Notes under the pieces: model-generated
Databases searched by the model: none
Seen by the model: only the letters and a program-made list of their open reading frames with translations
Told to the model about the DNA's origin: nothing
Position numbers and translations under genes: made by a program
Shown: positions 32,533 through 39,600 of the stretch, in pieces
How the letters are laid out: the number at the start of each line of letters is the position of its first letter
Numbering within the stretch: the first letter of the stretch is position 1
Source: a virus
Length of the DNA stretch: 41,960 nt
Virus record (IMG/VR): IMGVR_UViG_3300044714_000015
Location: 1-41,960 of that record
Reading direction: 5' to 3' (one strand)

Positions 32533-32795
32533 CTCCTCATCCTTTCTCGCTGCTGGGCGAGTTGCGATTCCAGGCTATCGACCAATACTCGCACGTCTTG
32601 GATTAATTTGGTTTTGGTCGCCGATTCCAGGCTGATTTGATATCGCTCAGCCCGTGCCCGGTCGACATCTTCCTCCAGCGTCTTGATCCGATCCAATGCC
32701 CACTGGATCGCTTCGCGGTCTTCATCGTTGAGTTGATGCCAACTGCCGTTCTTGTCGAGCATGCATTTGAGGCGAGATTCGCGGATTCCGATCAT
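32529..32795 (-). CDS. Coiled-coil early protein
   Basis: 88 aa from ATG 32795 (AAAGGAG 7 nt upstream). Strong coiled-coil character: WALDRIKTLEEDVDRARAERYQISLESATKTKLIQDVRVLVDSLESQLAQQR, split in reading. No domain. Coupled both sides. Unknown. Confidence 0.65.
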   Translation of the reverse strand: MIGIRESRLKCMLDKNGSWHQLNDEDREAIQWALDRIKTLEEDVDRARAERYQISLESATKTKLIQDVRVLVDSLESQLAQQRERMRR

Positions 32796-32995
32796 GTCGC
32801 CGCTCCTTTCGTCCTCAGCTCGGCCTCGAGCGCGTCGAGCCGGATGCACTCGGGGCAGACATGGTTGGTCCCCCCGTGCTTTGTGTCAGCCGTATGCCCC
32901 CATCCCTCGCGATTGGCGATAAGGCAGACCATTTTCGCGCTGCTCGCGCGGATTTCGGCGTCACAGGTGTCGCACGATAAAACGACGCGGATCAT
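32792..32995 (-). CDS. Small zinc-ribbon protein
   Basis: 67 aa from ATG 32995 (ATGA overlap, GGAG 9 nt upstream). LSCDTCDAEIRA at the start and HVCPECIRLD near the end form one four-cysteine zinc ribbon. Many small phage early operons hold such proteins; function unknown. Confidence 0.65.
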   Translation of the reverse strand: MIRVVLSCDTCDAEIRASSAKMVCLIANREGWGHTADTKHGGTNHVCPECIRLDALEAELRTKGAAT

Positions 32996-33324
32996 TTGGT
33001 TTCGCTCCATTCGTGGTCGCACATCATGCACCGGTAGTAGGTGGTTTCTCTGTAATCCCGGTCCTGGCCGCCGCCGCGACGGTGAACGCTGGCTCCGTTG
33101 CAGTGCGGGCAGCGACGGTCAAAGCCGCAAGGCTCCCACGCTTGAGATTTTTCCTGGTTCATGGCCCCAACGAACTGGACCAAGCTGTGCGCGATCGACT
33201 CCAGATGGTCGTCGATGCGATCAAGCGTGACTTCGATGCGCTCGAGGGACGAGGTACTCCAGTCTTTCACGGCATGCCCCTCGTGACCTGGATCTTCAGG
33301 TGTCGGGGGTTTCGGTCTGGGCAT
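32992..33324 (-). CDS. Coiled-coil plus zinc-ribbon protein
   Basis: 110 aa from ATG 33324 (GGAG upstream; TTG 33336 is an alternative). N-terminal proline-rich region, a central helix (LERIEVTLDRIDDHLESIAHSLVQF), then RRCPHCNGASVHRRG and YRCMMCDHEWSE, a typical zinc ribbon. ATGA overlap with the next gene. Possibly a transcription or replication accessory. Confidence 0.65.
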   Translation of the reverse strand: MPRPKPPTPEDPGHEGHAVKDWSTSSLERIEVTLDRIDDHLESIAHSLVQFVGAMNQEKSQAWEPCGFDRRCPHCNGASVHRRGGGQDRDYRETTYYRCMMCDHEWSETK

Positions 33325-33419
33325 TTCGGTCTCCAAAAAAAGAACCTGATCTAGCGAATAGACTCCCGCGCTCGGCTCCTCTCGGTTGGAATCACATCGC
33401 CTTCAGGGCGGCGAGGGTG

Positions 33420-33623
33420 TCAATTGCCTTGGAAAAACTCATGCGACGCCCGAAGCACCAGTTCGTTGTGAATCTGGACGCGCTCCAGTTCCAATTCTCC
33501 CAAATCATCTTTATTGCCCCACCACCCGCGGCGAATAGCTGCGGTGGCGTCACGGAGCCAGTTCAGACGCTCCCTGAGTTCCTCGTCTGTCTTTCCGACC
33601 AAGCTCGGTTTCGTCGCGTTCAT
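33420..33623 (-). CDS. Small early protein with repeated leader
   Basis: 67 aa from ATG 33623. Helical, tryptophan-containing (ELRERLNWLRDATAAIRRGWWGNKDD). The start is set by the conserved leader AAAGGAGAGTGAG immediately before it. Unknown function. 33325-33419 (95 bases) between it and the next gene holds nothing else I can support. Confidence 0.65.
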   Translation of the reverse strand: MNATKPSLVGKTDEELRERLNWLRDATAAIRRGWWGNKDDLGELELERVQIHNELVLRASHEFFQGN

Positions 33624-33654
33624 CTCACTCTCCTTTGCGTTTGCGTGTCTCTCG
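33621..33654 (-). repeat. Leader repeat copy 1
   Basis: First of four similar elements that end at a start codon. In the leftward transcript it reads GAGAGACACGCAAACGCAAAG followed by a GAG ribosome-binding site. More diverged than the other three (CGCAAACGC instead of CGAAACCCG). Confidence 0.7.
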
Positions 33655-33672
33655 CGGGTGCGGGAAGGGGCA

Positions 33673-34023
33673 TCAATGGGCTTCGAGGTACTTCTGCCAA
33701 GCATCTTGGCGGGTCAAAAAAGTGATCTGGCCGGTCGCCTTGTCCTTTTTCAGGAAGACTTGGCCCGGTTCGTAGGTCAGACCTTTTGTGCGAAGCGGAT
33801 ATAGATTGAGGATCAATCCAAGGGCCGTTTTGGCCCAACCTTCGAATGTCTGCCACCGGACAAGTTCGCTCTCGGCTTCGGCAACTTCGGCTGCCATTGC
33901 CACGTAATGCGGATTCGGGCTTCCGTCGTTTTCCGTCTTGACCGTGATCCGCAACATTGACTGGCGGCCTTCCAGCCAACGGGGATTGATTTTCTTCGGC
34001 ATGGCTGTTGTGGTCGTTCCCAT
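33673..34023 (-). CDS. Early protein with repeated leader
   Basis: 116 aa from ATG 34023 (GGGGAG 6 nt upstream). Beta-rich beginning and a helical middle (EVAEAESELVRWQTFEGWAKTALGLILNLYPL); C-terminal QVFLKKDKATGQITFLTRQDAW. Unknown family. Confidence 0.65.
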   Translation of the reverse strand: MGTTTTAMPKKINPRWLEGRQSMLRITVKTENDGSPNPHYVAMAAEVAEAESELVRWQTFEGWAKTALGLILNLYPLRTKGLTYEPGQVFLKKDKATGQITFLTRQDAWQKYLEAH

Positions 34024-34053
34024 CTCATCTCCCCTCTCGGGTTTCGGTGTCTC
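34021..34053 (-). repeat. Leader repeat copy 2
   Basis: Leftward transcript GAGACACCGAAACCCGAGAG, then GGGAGATGAG and ATG. Same core ACACCGAAACCCGA as copies 3 and 4, immediately upstream of the start codon at 34023. Confidence 0.75.
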
Positions 34054-34137
34054 CCAACGGCACACGAGACCGGCCGCTCGCGGGAGGGGCCGGATTCGGG
34101 GGTCGCTAGACATGTCGGCGCATGGCAGGGCCTCTCC

Positions 34138-34344
34138 TCAGTCAACTTTTACGACAGTCCACCAGTCGCCCATCTGCCGAGCGACAATGTTGGCCTGTCG
34201 CCGCGTATCCCATGACATTGCCTCATCGCTGGCCGGCGTCGTCACGGGAGTCCCATCGTCTCGTAGTCGCTTGATCCAGAGTCGGCTGTTGTCGCGGCTA
34301 ATCACGCTTCCTATGGTCGCACGTCGTTCGGCTATCGCGTACAT
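34138..34344 (-). CDS. Early protein with repeated leader
   Basis: 68 aa from ATG 34344 (GAGGAG upstream). ATIGSVISRDNSRLWIKRL...ANIVARQMGDWWTVVKVD. Small beta-rich protein with a conserved-looking WWTVVKVD end. Unknown. Preceded by leader copy 3. Confidence 0.65.
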   Translation of the reverse strand: MYAIAERRATIGSVISRDNSRLWIKRLRDDGTPVTTPASDEAMSWDTRRQANIVARQMGDWWTVVKVD

Positions 34345-34376
34345 CTCAAGCTCCTCTCGGGTTTCGGTGTGTCTCG
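34342..34376 (-). repeat. Leader repeat copy 3
   Basis: Leftward transcript CGAGACACACCGAAACCCGA, then GAGGAGCTTGAG and ATG. Shares at least 14 contiguous bases with copy 2. Confidence 0.75.
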
Positions 34377-34397
34377 CGACTCGTGGGCGGCTACGTC

Positions 34398-34622
34398 TCA
34401 GCCCTGCCACTCGTAAGCAGTGTCGTCACGGATGATCTCGCCGTTGTGGCGCCCGCGCCTCATGAGGCCGAGGATCTCGGATCTAACATCGGCGGGCACG
34501 CACCCCGAATAGATGTCCGCTGGCGTCACGAGATCAGGATCGTACATCTCGCCTCCGAGCGGACGACGATCGGTTGCTGCGTGCTTCCAGACGATGGCTC
34601 GTGCTCGTGCGAATGTCGTCAT
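34398..34622 (-). CDS. Early protein with repeated leader
   Basis: 74 aa from ATG 34622 (AAAGGAG upstream). MTTFARARAIVWKHAATDRRPL...LGLMRRGRHNGEIIRDDTAYEW. Small, basic. Unknown. It is the most upstream of the four genes carrying the leader element. Confidence 0.65.
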   Translation of the reverse strand: MTTFARARAIVWKHAATDRRPLGGEMYDPDLVTPADIYSGCVPADVRSEILGLMRRGRHNGEIIRDDTAYEWQG

Positions 34623-34653
34623 CTCATTCTCCTTTCGGGTTTCGTGTCTCTCG
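34620..34653 (-). repeat. Leader repeat copy 4
   Basis: Leftward transcript GAGAGACACGAAACCCGAAAG, then GAGAATGAG and ATG. The consensus of all four is GAGAGACAC(C)GAAACCCGA(A/G)AGGAG, 6-7 nt before the start. Confidence 0.75.
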
Positions 34654-34690
34654 TCCCCACAACTCTATCTTCGCACCTCGCGAGTGAATG

Positions 34691-34909
34691 TCAAGAAGAT
34701 TCTTTCGATTTCTTTTTAATTTCGTGTAAGTCCATGTGCTCAACACACATGCCGACAGCCCATCGGAGCACGCTGGATGCACTTTGGCGGACGCCGGTCT
34801 CAGCTTTCCGCCATTCCTTGAGCCTCAGAAAGTCGATCTTCTCGTCAGGGTCAAACTCGGCTCCGTAGGTCGTGAATCCTTCCTTCGATCGTTTCTTGTA
34901 TTTGGTCAT
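34691..34909 (-). CDS. First gene of leftward operon, small regulatory-type protein
   Basis: 72 aa, ATG 34909 with AAGGA 7 nt upstream. The basic N-terminus and helix pair (KIDFLRLKEWRKAETGVRQSASSVLRWAVGMCVEHMDLHEIKKK) suggest a small DNA-binding protein, perhaps RHH-like, but no family is certain. As the first gene after the divergent promoter region it may control the early operon. AT-rich around its end. Confidence 0.6.
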   Translation of the reverse strand: MTKYKKRSKEGFTTYGAEFDPDEKIDFLRLKEWRKAETGVRQSASSVLRWAVGMCVEHMDLHEIKKKSKESS

Positions 34910-34953
34910 GTCTTAGTCCTTATATGACTGATGGCGAAAGAATCTTACGAAAT

Positions 34954-34981
34954 ATTGTAGCAGATTCCCAGCGGACGTCTA
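34954..34981 (-). promoter_or_regulatory. Putative leftward early promoter
   Basis: On the minus strand TAGACG (34976-34981) and TACAAT (34954-34959) are spaced by 16 bases. The -10 matches 5/6. The predicted start near 34947 leaves a leader of about 38 nt to ATG 34909. The -35 is weak, so a regulator or the phage sigma factor may be involved. Confidence 0.5.
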
Positions 34982-35040
34982 TTGCTATTTTTGCCACACG
35001 ATGGCAAGTCTCTTGGAGTATCGTAGCAACGGAGACTCGC

Positions 35041-35484
35041 TTGGACGCGAAGTTGCAGGAGGGTGCGGTATGGCTCTCCCTCAAAACCGATGGATGGACC
35101 GTCCGGCAGATACAGATTCACTGTGCGCCGGATCTCTCGCAACGCACGATCCGGCATCGGATACAGCTTGCGAGGGAATACTTCCGGGTAGGGAAGGATG
35201 GGAAGCCGCAGAAGCTTCCGCGATTTCTCATTCTGACGCCGATCGGCTTGCTATCGCCGACTGCCCCCTGTGCGCATCGTGGACCGATCCCACACGGAGC
35301 CAGGGTCTATTGCGTGAGTTGCCATCAAACGGGATGCGAACATTACAAGGCACTTCAGCTCGATCCGCGGGAGACGCCGAAGCTCGATCCCAAATTGCCG
35401 GAGCCTGCCAAGCCGTCATTGACTCGGAAAGAGAAGCGAGCCGCGGCGAACAAGTTGCGGCGATTGTCGCGATCTTCGTCCTGA
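35041..35484 (+). CDS. HTH and zinc-binding protein (putative regulator)
   Basis: 147 aa from TTG 35041 (GGAG 6 nt upstream). ATG 34924 would add 39 residues but lacks a ribosome-binding site and overlaps the divergent promoter. Residues about 12-45 (LSLKTDGWTVRQIQIHCAPDLSQRTIRHRIQLARE, split in reading) look like a helix-turn-helix. CAHRGPIP...YCVSCHQTGCEHY gives four cysteines and histidines. First rightward gene of region 3, so it may activate late genes. Confidence 0.6.
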   Translation: MDAKLQEGAVWLSLKTDGWTVRQIQIHCAPDLSQRTIRHRIQLAREYFRVGKDGKPQKLPRFLILTPIGLLSPTAPCAHRGPIPHGARVYCVSCHQTGCEHYKALQLDPRETPKLDPKLPEPAKPSLTRKEKRAAANKLRRLSRSSS

Positions 35485-35534
35485 TCTTTGGACTTGCTTG
35501 GATCTTCAATCTGATCTTGGAGCACGCATTTTGA
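35334..35534 (+). CDS. Nested small membrane protein in another frame
   Basis: 66 aa from ATG 35334, reading in a different frame from the regulator gene over 150 nt. The C-terminus is one clear transmembrane helix (VAAIVAIFVLIFGLAWIFNLIL). Support comes from its TGA (35532-35534), which overlaps a TTG start of the next gene in TTGA, the same type of junction as other pairs in this genome. Start uncertain. Could be a lysis or membrane-effector protein. Confidence 0.45.
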   Translation: MRTLQGTSARSAGDAEARSQIAGACQAVIDSEREASRGEQVAAIVAIFVLIFGLAWIFNLILEHAF

Positions 35535-36238
35535 CCCTCCCAGCCGTTTGCGACGTGGTCTACGAAGCGACAACCTCGATACCTGGCTTCTACGGCCTGA
35601 GCGGTCTCCAAGCAATCGTTGAAGCGCTGCAAGAGCAGATCGACCGCGACTTCTATCCGATCTACGGCCATCGGTGGGACCTTTCGATTCAGCCGAAGGT
35701 TCGGGCGGGCAACGCTGGGATGATCTGGCTCGACAACAGCGATCAGGCCGATGCTTTGGCGTATCACGACGTCACAGCCGACGGGCTGCCGATGAGCAAG
35801 ATTTTCGTGCTCACCACGTTGAAGGCCGGCGATGATCCGAGCGTTTCTGCATCGCACGAGAACCTCGAGGCGCTGCTCGACCCGGATATCAGCCAGGTCT
35901 TCACCAACGCGCAGACCAACCAGATCGGCGCGTTCGAGGATTGCGACGCGGTAGAGGACACGGACTATCTGATCGGCCAGGTCAAGGTCAGTAACTTTGT
36001 ACTGCCCGCATGGTTTGGGATCTTGAACCCGCCGGCAATTCCACAGTCCAGGTTTGATTTTATGGGCTTGTGTGGCAAGCCCTATCAGCTCTTGAGTGGC
36101 GGATACATGAGCTACCAGGACAGCGATGGCAACTGGACGCAGGTGTTCGCATCGGTTCGCGGAGCTGGCAAGTTCACCTCAGCTCTGCACCCGCGAGCGC
36201 TGATGCGCGAATCAGGTTTTAAGCGGAGGTCGGGCTAG
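35531..36238 (+). CDS. Putative HExxE zinc metallopeptidase
   Basis: 235 aa from TTG 35531 (TTGA overlap). The sequence VSASHENLEALLDPDI has H109-E110-x-x-E113, followed by EDCDAVEDTDYLIGQVKVSNFVLPAWF and a late LLSGGYMSY. I recall phage and bacterial proteins with a (S/A)SHE-x-LE-x-(L/V)-DP...CDxVE...SxFVxPAWF pattern, a putative peptidase family with no clear name. Metal peptidase activity is inferred. TTG 35498 is an alternative start that would add 11 residues. Located among secreted and membrane proteins, so it may act in lysis or envelope breach. Confidence 0.55.
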   Translation: MTLPAVCDVVYEATTSIPGFYGLSGLQAIVEALQEQIDRDFYPIYGHRWDLSIQPKVRAGNAGMIWLDNSDQADALAYHDVTADGLPMSKIFVLTTLKAGDDPSVSASHENLEALLDPDISQVFTNAQTNQIGAFEDCDAVEDTDYLIGQVKVSNFVLPAWFGILNPPAIPQSRFDFMGLCGKPYQLLSGGYMSYQDSDGNWTQVFASVRGAGKFTSALHPRALMRESGFKRRSG

Positions 36239-36241
36239 GCC

Positions 36242-37468
36242 ATGAACGGACTCCTCCTCGCAACGCTCTTGGTCGGCCAGTGCCCTCCGGGCCAGTCGTG
36301 CCCGGTGCCGCAGGGGTTTTTCTCGCGGATGCTCGCGCCGGCTCCGCAGATTCATTATTCTGACCGCTTCCCCGAACACGTTTACGCCGAGCCCGCAGCT
36401 CTTCGCATGGCCGGATCGACCCTGAAGCCTGGATATCAACGGCAGTGCGTTCAAGTCGCTAACCGCCGCGGCAACTTTACCGACTTCGGATCGGGAACGA
36501 TCGTGGCCAGCGATGGGCGCTCAGCTCTCGTGATCACGAATGCCCATGTATTCGAGGACGGTGTCGGGCGAGTAACAGTCGAACAGCTTAGCGGCTCAAA
36601 GTACGCAGGTCGATTCCTTGGCCGGGCCAGCGATGCAGATCTGGCTGGCGTGGAGATCGCGGCACCGGAGGGAATTGTGACGATCGCTCTTGCAACCCAG
36701 CAACCGCAGCGGGCCTACATGCTAGGCTTCGGTCGCAATCAGACCCTTCACAGTCACGGGGCGAATCTCAGAAGGGGCGGGGGCCAGGATGACGCAGAAT
36801 ATGATGAGCCAATCCATGAGGGTGACAGTGGATCAGGCGTATTCGATCGATATGGCCAATTGGCTGGGGTTGCGTGGGGAACTGGATCAAAGGGAGCTCG
36901 GGTGTGCAGTCTTGTTAGTGTGGCTAAGGTCCGTGACTTTTTCTACTCCCCGACTTGTTTCCGCTGGTTTCGTCGCCCAGGTCCCCAAGGCCCAGTAGGA
37001 CCGCAAGGCCCTCCCGGCCCGCCAGGGCCAGCGGTGATTGCCCCGGTCACTCCAGTCTACGTCGCACCAGTGATCCCTGTCGCGCCAGTGATCACGCCCA
37101 CGCCGGCACCGATCGCGATTCCGGGACCTCCAGGGCCTCCGGGGCAGGATGGCCAGCCAGGCGCGCCAGGACCTCCGGGACCGCCTGGTCAAGCGATGCA
37201 AGGCCCAGCCGGGCCTCCCGGTCCCCCGGGACAGGTCACGACACTTCCCCACGCTCCGCTCGTCGTGCGCGTCAAGAAAAACGGGCAGGTCGTGGCCTCG
37301 AAGATTTACCGGCCCGAGCAGACGTCGTTGACCGATTCGAGTGGGGCCACGATCAACGAGCCGGCTTATGTGATGACTCTTGAACCGGACACGCTTCTCC
37401 ATCCTTCGCCAGCGCAAGCGGCGGCACAGCGGCAAACACCCCCACCACCTCCAATCCCCAGACAGTAG
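36242..37468 (+). CDS. Secreted trypsin-like serine protease with collagen-like repeats
   Basis: 408 aa. N-terminal [14 protein letters not shown] is a short signal-like leader. Catalytic triad pattern: H102 (ITNAHVF), D133 (DADLAGVEI), S196 (EGDSGSGVF), a trypsin/HtrA-like fold. From about 246 to 263 and 294 to 335 there are Gly-x-y collagen-like repeats ([35 protein letters not shown]), separated by a Pro/Val-rich linker, then a C-terminal beta domain. A trimeric collagen stalk carrying a protease is highly unusual in a phage. It may be a virion- or cell-surface enzyme. Confidence 0.8.
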   Translation: MNGLLLATLLVGQCPPGQSCPVPQGFFSRMLAPAPQIHYSDRFPEHVYAEPAALRMAGSTLKPGYQRQCVQVANRRGNFTDFGSGTIVASDGRSALVITNAHVFEDGVGRVTVEQLSGSKYAGRFLGRASDADLAGVEIAAPEGIVTIALATQQPQRAYMLGFGRNQTLHSHGANLRRGGGQDDAEYDEPIHEGDSGSGVFDRYGQLAGVAWGTGSKGARVCSLVSVAKVRDFFYSPTCFRWFRRPGPQGPVGPQGPPGPPGPAVIAPVTPVYVAPVIPVAPVITPTPAPIAIPGPPGPPGQDGQPGAPGPPGPPGQAMQGPAGPPGPPGQVTTLPHAPLVVRVKKNGQVVASKIYRPEQTSLTDSSGATINEPAYVMTLEPDTLLHPSPAQAAAQRQTPPPPPIPRQ

Positions 37469-37474
37469 GGTTCC

Positions 37475-37900
37475 ATGGAAATTACGGGCGTTACAGGAAC
37501 AATCACGGCCGGCACGATCACGGGAGGCGGTGGCTATCCCGGCTCGTCGGCCGATATGTCGCTCTACCGCCAGTCCGTTGACCGCATGCTCGCGGCTGGC
37601 ACAGCGGCCTCTGAAGCATTTTCTAACCTCAGTAGCCGCGCGAATGCTGATGACAATGCCCACGTGATTCAAGCTCGTCGTGGTTCGGGCTATATCAGCG
37701 AGCTAATCAGCTATGCCGGAGCTCAGGCGATGCTGGGATCGGCGGGCATCGAGTCCCAGCAGATTTTGGCGCAGCGAGCCGTGCAGGCCCAGCCTCAGAC
37801 CACAGGGCAACTCGTGAGTGCGCCGCCGTACCAAGTGACCAACGCGCCGCCCGCCGTCTATTCAGTGAACCCGACGACCGGGGCCATTACGAAAGCCTGA
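37475..37900 (+). CDS. Hypothetical protein after the collagen protease
   Basis: 141 aa. Starts with a Gly/Thr-rich stretch (GVTGTITAGTITGGGGYPG), then a helical middle (YRQSVDRMLAAGTAASEAFSNLSSRANADDNAHVIQARRGSGYISELISYAGAQAM) and a Gln/Pro-rich end. Could be a structural protein. No domain. Confidence 0.6.
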   Translation: MEITGVTGTITAGTITGGGGYPGSSADMSLYRQSVDRMLAAGTAASEAFSNLSSRANADDNAHVIQARRGSGYISELISYAGAQAMLGSAGIESQQILAQRAVQAQPQTTGQLVSAPPYQVTNAPPAVYSVNPTTGAITKA

Positions 37901-37901
37901 C

Positions 37902-38435
37902 GTGTATCCTTCTGTTGATCATATTGTCGAGTGCTTCAGATATGAGGATGGCCGGTTGTTCTGGCTGACTCGGCCTCGATCGCATTTCGCGAACGACCAG
38001 GCATGGAAGTGTTGGAACACAAAGCACGCCGGCAAGGAAGCGGGATACCTGTCTCGCTACGGCCAGCGAACACGATGGGTTATCACGATCAACGGCATTG
38101 AGCTTTACCGTCATCTCGTCGTGTGGGCCTGGCACCAAGGGGAATGGAAGTTCGGCATCGATCACAAGGATCGCGACAAGAGCAACGATCGGATCGAGAA
38201 TCTTCGCACAGCGACCGCAAGTCAGAACAACGCGAATACGACTCGATACGCCAATAACACGTCGGGCATCAAGGGCGTGTCTTGGCACAAGCGCCAACAG
38301 AAATGGATCGCTCGAATCATGGTTAAAGGCAGAGCGATTCAGATCGGCAGTTTCGATGAGGCGACCAACGCTCAGGAAGCCTATATTCAAGCCGCGATAC
38401 AGCACTTCGGCGAGTTTGCTTGCGCCGGCTCCTAA
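37902..38435 (+). CDS. Free-standing HNH homing endonuclease with AP2-like domain
   Basis: 177 aa, GTG start. HNH_3-type core VWAWHQGEWKFGIDHKDRDKSNDRIENLR with TASQNNANT, followed by TSGIKGVSWHKRQQKWIARIMVKGRAIQIGSF and DEATNAQEAY, the AP2/ERF-like DNA-binding module typical of phage homing endonucleases. It is a self-mobile gene inserted between two small genes with no intron evident. One base separates it from the gene before it. Confidence 0.88.
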   Translation: MYPSVDHIVECFRYEDGRLFWLTRPRSHFANDQAWKCWNTKHAGKEAGYLSRYGQRTRWVITINGIELYRHLVVWAWHQGEWKFGIDHKDRDKSNDRIENLRTATASQNNANTTRYANNTSGIKGVSWHKRQQKWIARIMVKGRAIQIGSFDEATNAQEAYIQAAIQHFGEFACAGS

Positions 38436-38454
38436 CTTTGTTCCAGAGGGCGTC

Positions 38455-38709
38455 ATGCAGGTTTTGGTGCAAGCTGGGCAGACGATCAAGGTTGACGGCG
38501 GTGCGGCATGGGTTGGAGTGCCAGAAGGGACGCTGATTATCATTCCAACCGATGGAGCCATTCAAGTTGTTCCGGCCAACGAATTCAATCTCGTGCCCGT
38601 AACGCCATCGACAACCCCTCCTGCGCCGTCTCCGAATCCGGCGCCCGTGGCTACCCAGGTGTCCCCTACCAGTCCGGTGACAGTCGCCGTGATGTCGCCG
38701 GCAAAATGA
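38455..38709 (+). CDS. Small Pro/Val-rich hypothetical protein
   Basis: 84 aa from ATG 38455 (AGAGGG 4 nt upstream). Starts with a small beta domain (LVQAGQTIKVDGGAAWVGVPEGTLIIIPTDGAIQVV) and ends in a Pro/Ser/Thr linker. Its TGA overlaps the next ATG (ATGA). Unknown function; possibly lysis-cassette associated. Confidence 0.6.
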   Translation: MQVLVQAGQTIKVDGGAAWVGVPEGTLIIIPTDGAIQVVPANEFNLVPVTPSTTPPAPSPNPAPVATQVSPTSPVTVAVMSPAK

Positions 38710-39185
38710 AAATTGACGGCACGATCAGAGACGCAGTCGAGTTACCCCTGCTCGATCATTTGCAGGACATGCGACGACTGAGAAAGCGAGTCGACGCGAG
38801 AAATGATCGAGCTTTAGCCAAGGTGGAAGCCGACGTCAAGAACGGTCAAATCGGGAGCGGGGAGGTGGTGCCATCTTTGCCGGAAGCGAGTATCGAGGAC
38901 GATGCGATCTACAATCGCAATGTGATCCACTATCACATCGGGGATACGGCGAAGAAAGAGGACGTTGTCCCGCCGGTAGTCAGCCCTGTGCCTGCACCGG
39001 CGCCTGTTGTGGTGGTGGAACCCCAACCAAAACCCTCTTCCAGCACGCGCTCGCGATGGCTCTGGCTGATCCCGCTCGTGCTGATTCTGTCCTTGCTGCT
39101 TGCCGAGCTAGCGTGGTATCTGATTACGCACCGGTTACCTACAATCCCAACCGAGGCGGCTGACACAACGATCGGATTGTCGTGA
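38706..39185 (+). CDS. C-terminally anchored membrane protein
   Basis: 159 aa from ATG 38706. Charged helical N-terminal half (LLDHLQDMRRLRKRVDARNDRALAKVEADVKNG), a Pro/Val-rich linker, then one transmembrane helix (WLWLIPLVLILSLLLAELAWYLI) near the C-terminus. It could be an antiholin, pinholin or spanin-like factor; nothing decides. GTGA overlap with the next gene. Confidence 0.6.
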   Translation: MKIDGTIRDAVELPLLDHLQDMRRLRKRVDARNDRALAKVEADVKNGQIGSGEVVPSLPEASIEDDAIYNRNVIHYHIGDTAKKEDVVPPVVSPVPAPAPVVVVEPQPKPSSSTRSRWLWLIPLVLILSLLLAELAWYLITHRLPTIPTEAADTTIGLS

Positions 39186-39292
39186 CATTCGAAGCGTTTC
39201 GGGATACCTCAATTCGTTGGATCGCCGTCATCGGATGTGCCTTTATGGTGTGGGCCGTCCGAAATGGCCGCTTACCGAGAAGGATGAGATGA
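39182..39292 (+). CDS. Very small membrane protein
   Basis: 36 aa from GTG 39182 (GTGA overlap) to TGA 39292. TSIRWIAVIGCAFMVWAVRNG is a short hydrophobic helix. Its end contains AAGGATGAG, which is the ribosome-binding site for the next gene, and the junction is ATGA. Too small for routine gene calling but coupled at both ends. A micro-holin or regulator of the neighbouring membrane protein is possible. Confidence 0.5.
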   Translation: MTFEAFRDTSIRWIAVIGCAFMVWAVRNGRLPRRMR

Positions 39293-39600
39293 AACCAAGC
39301 CCGTCAATGAACCTCATGGATCTGATCGAGTATGAAGCCGACAGGGCTTCGCCCGGTGCGGCCGCAATGGGCGGAAGGCCGGGCGCGGGCGCAACGATCG
39401 CCGCGTCGTTCATGGAACTCTGGCCGTTCCTGCTTCAAGCGGCATCGGACATCGCGGCTCTGGGCCATGTTCCGACGCCGTCTGATCTGCTCACGGAAGC
39501 TTGGCGCCTGTACCAGATTTGGAAGGGTGGTGGTGTAACACCTCCAGTCCCAGCGCCCTCGACCGCCGAGCCGCACGGGATCACGCAGAGAGCGACTTGA
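39289..39600 (+). CDS. Hypothetical protein upstream of structured RNA
   Basis: 103 aa from ATG 39289 (AAGGATGAG upstream). Contains a helix (NLMDLIEYEAD), a Gly/Ala-rich segment, SFMELWPFLLQAASDIAALG, and a Pro-rich end. No domain. Its stop codon lies at the left edge of the structured non-coding region. Confidence 0.6.
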   Translation: MKPSPSMNLMDLIEYEADRASPGAAAMGGRPGAGATIAASFMELWPFLLQAASDIAALGHVPTPSDLLTEAWRLYQIWKGGGVTPPVPAPSTAEPHGITQRAT

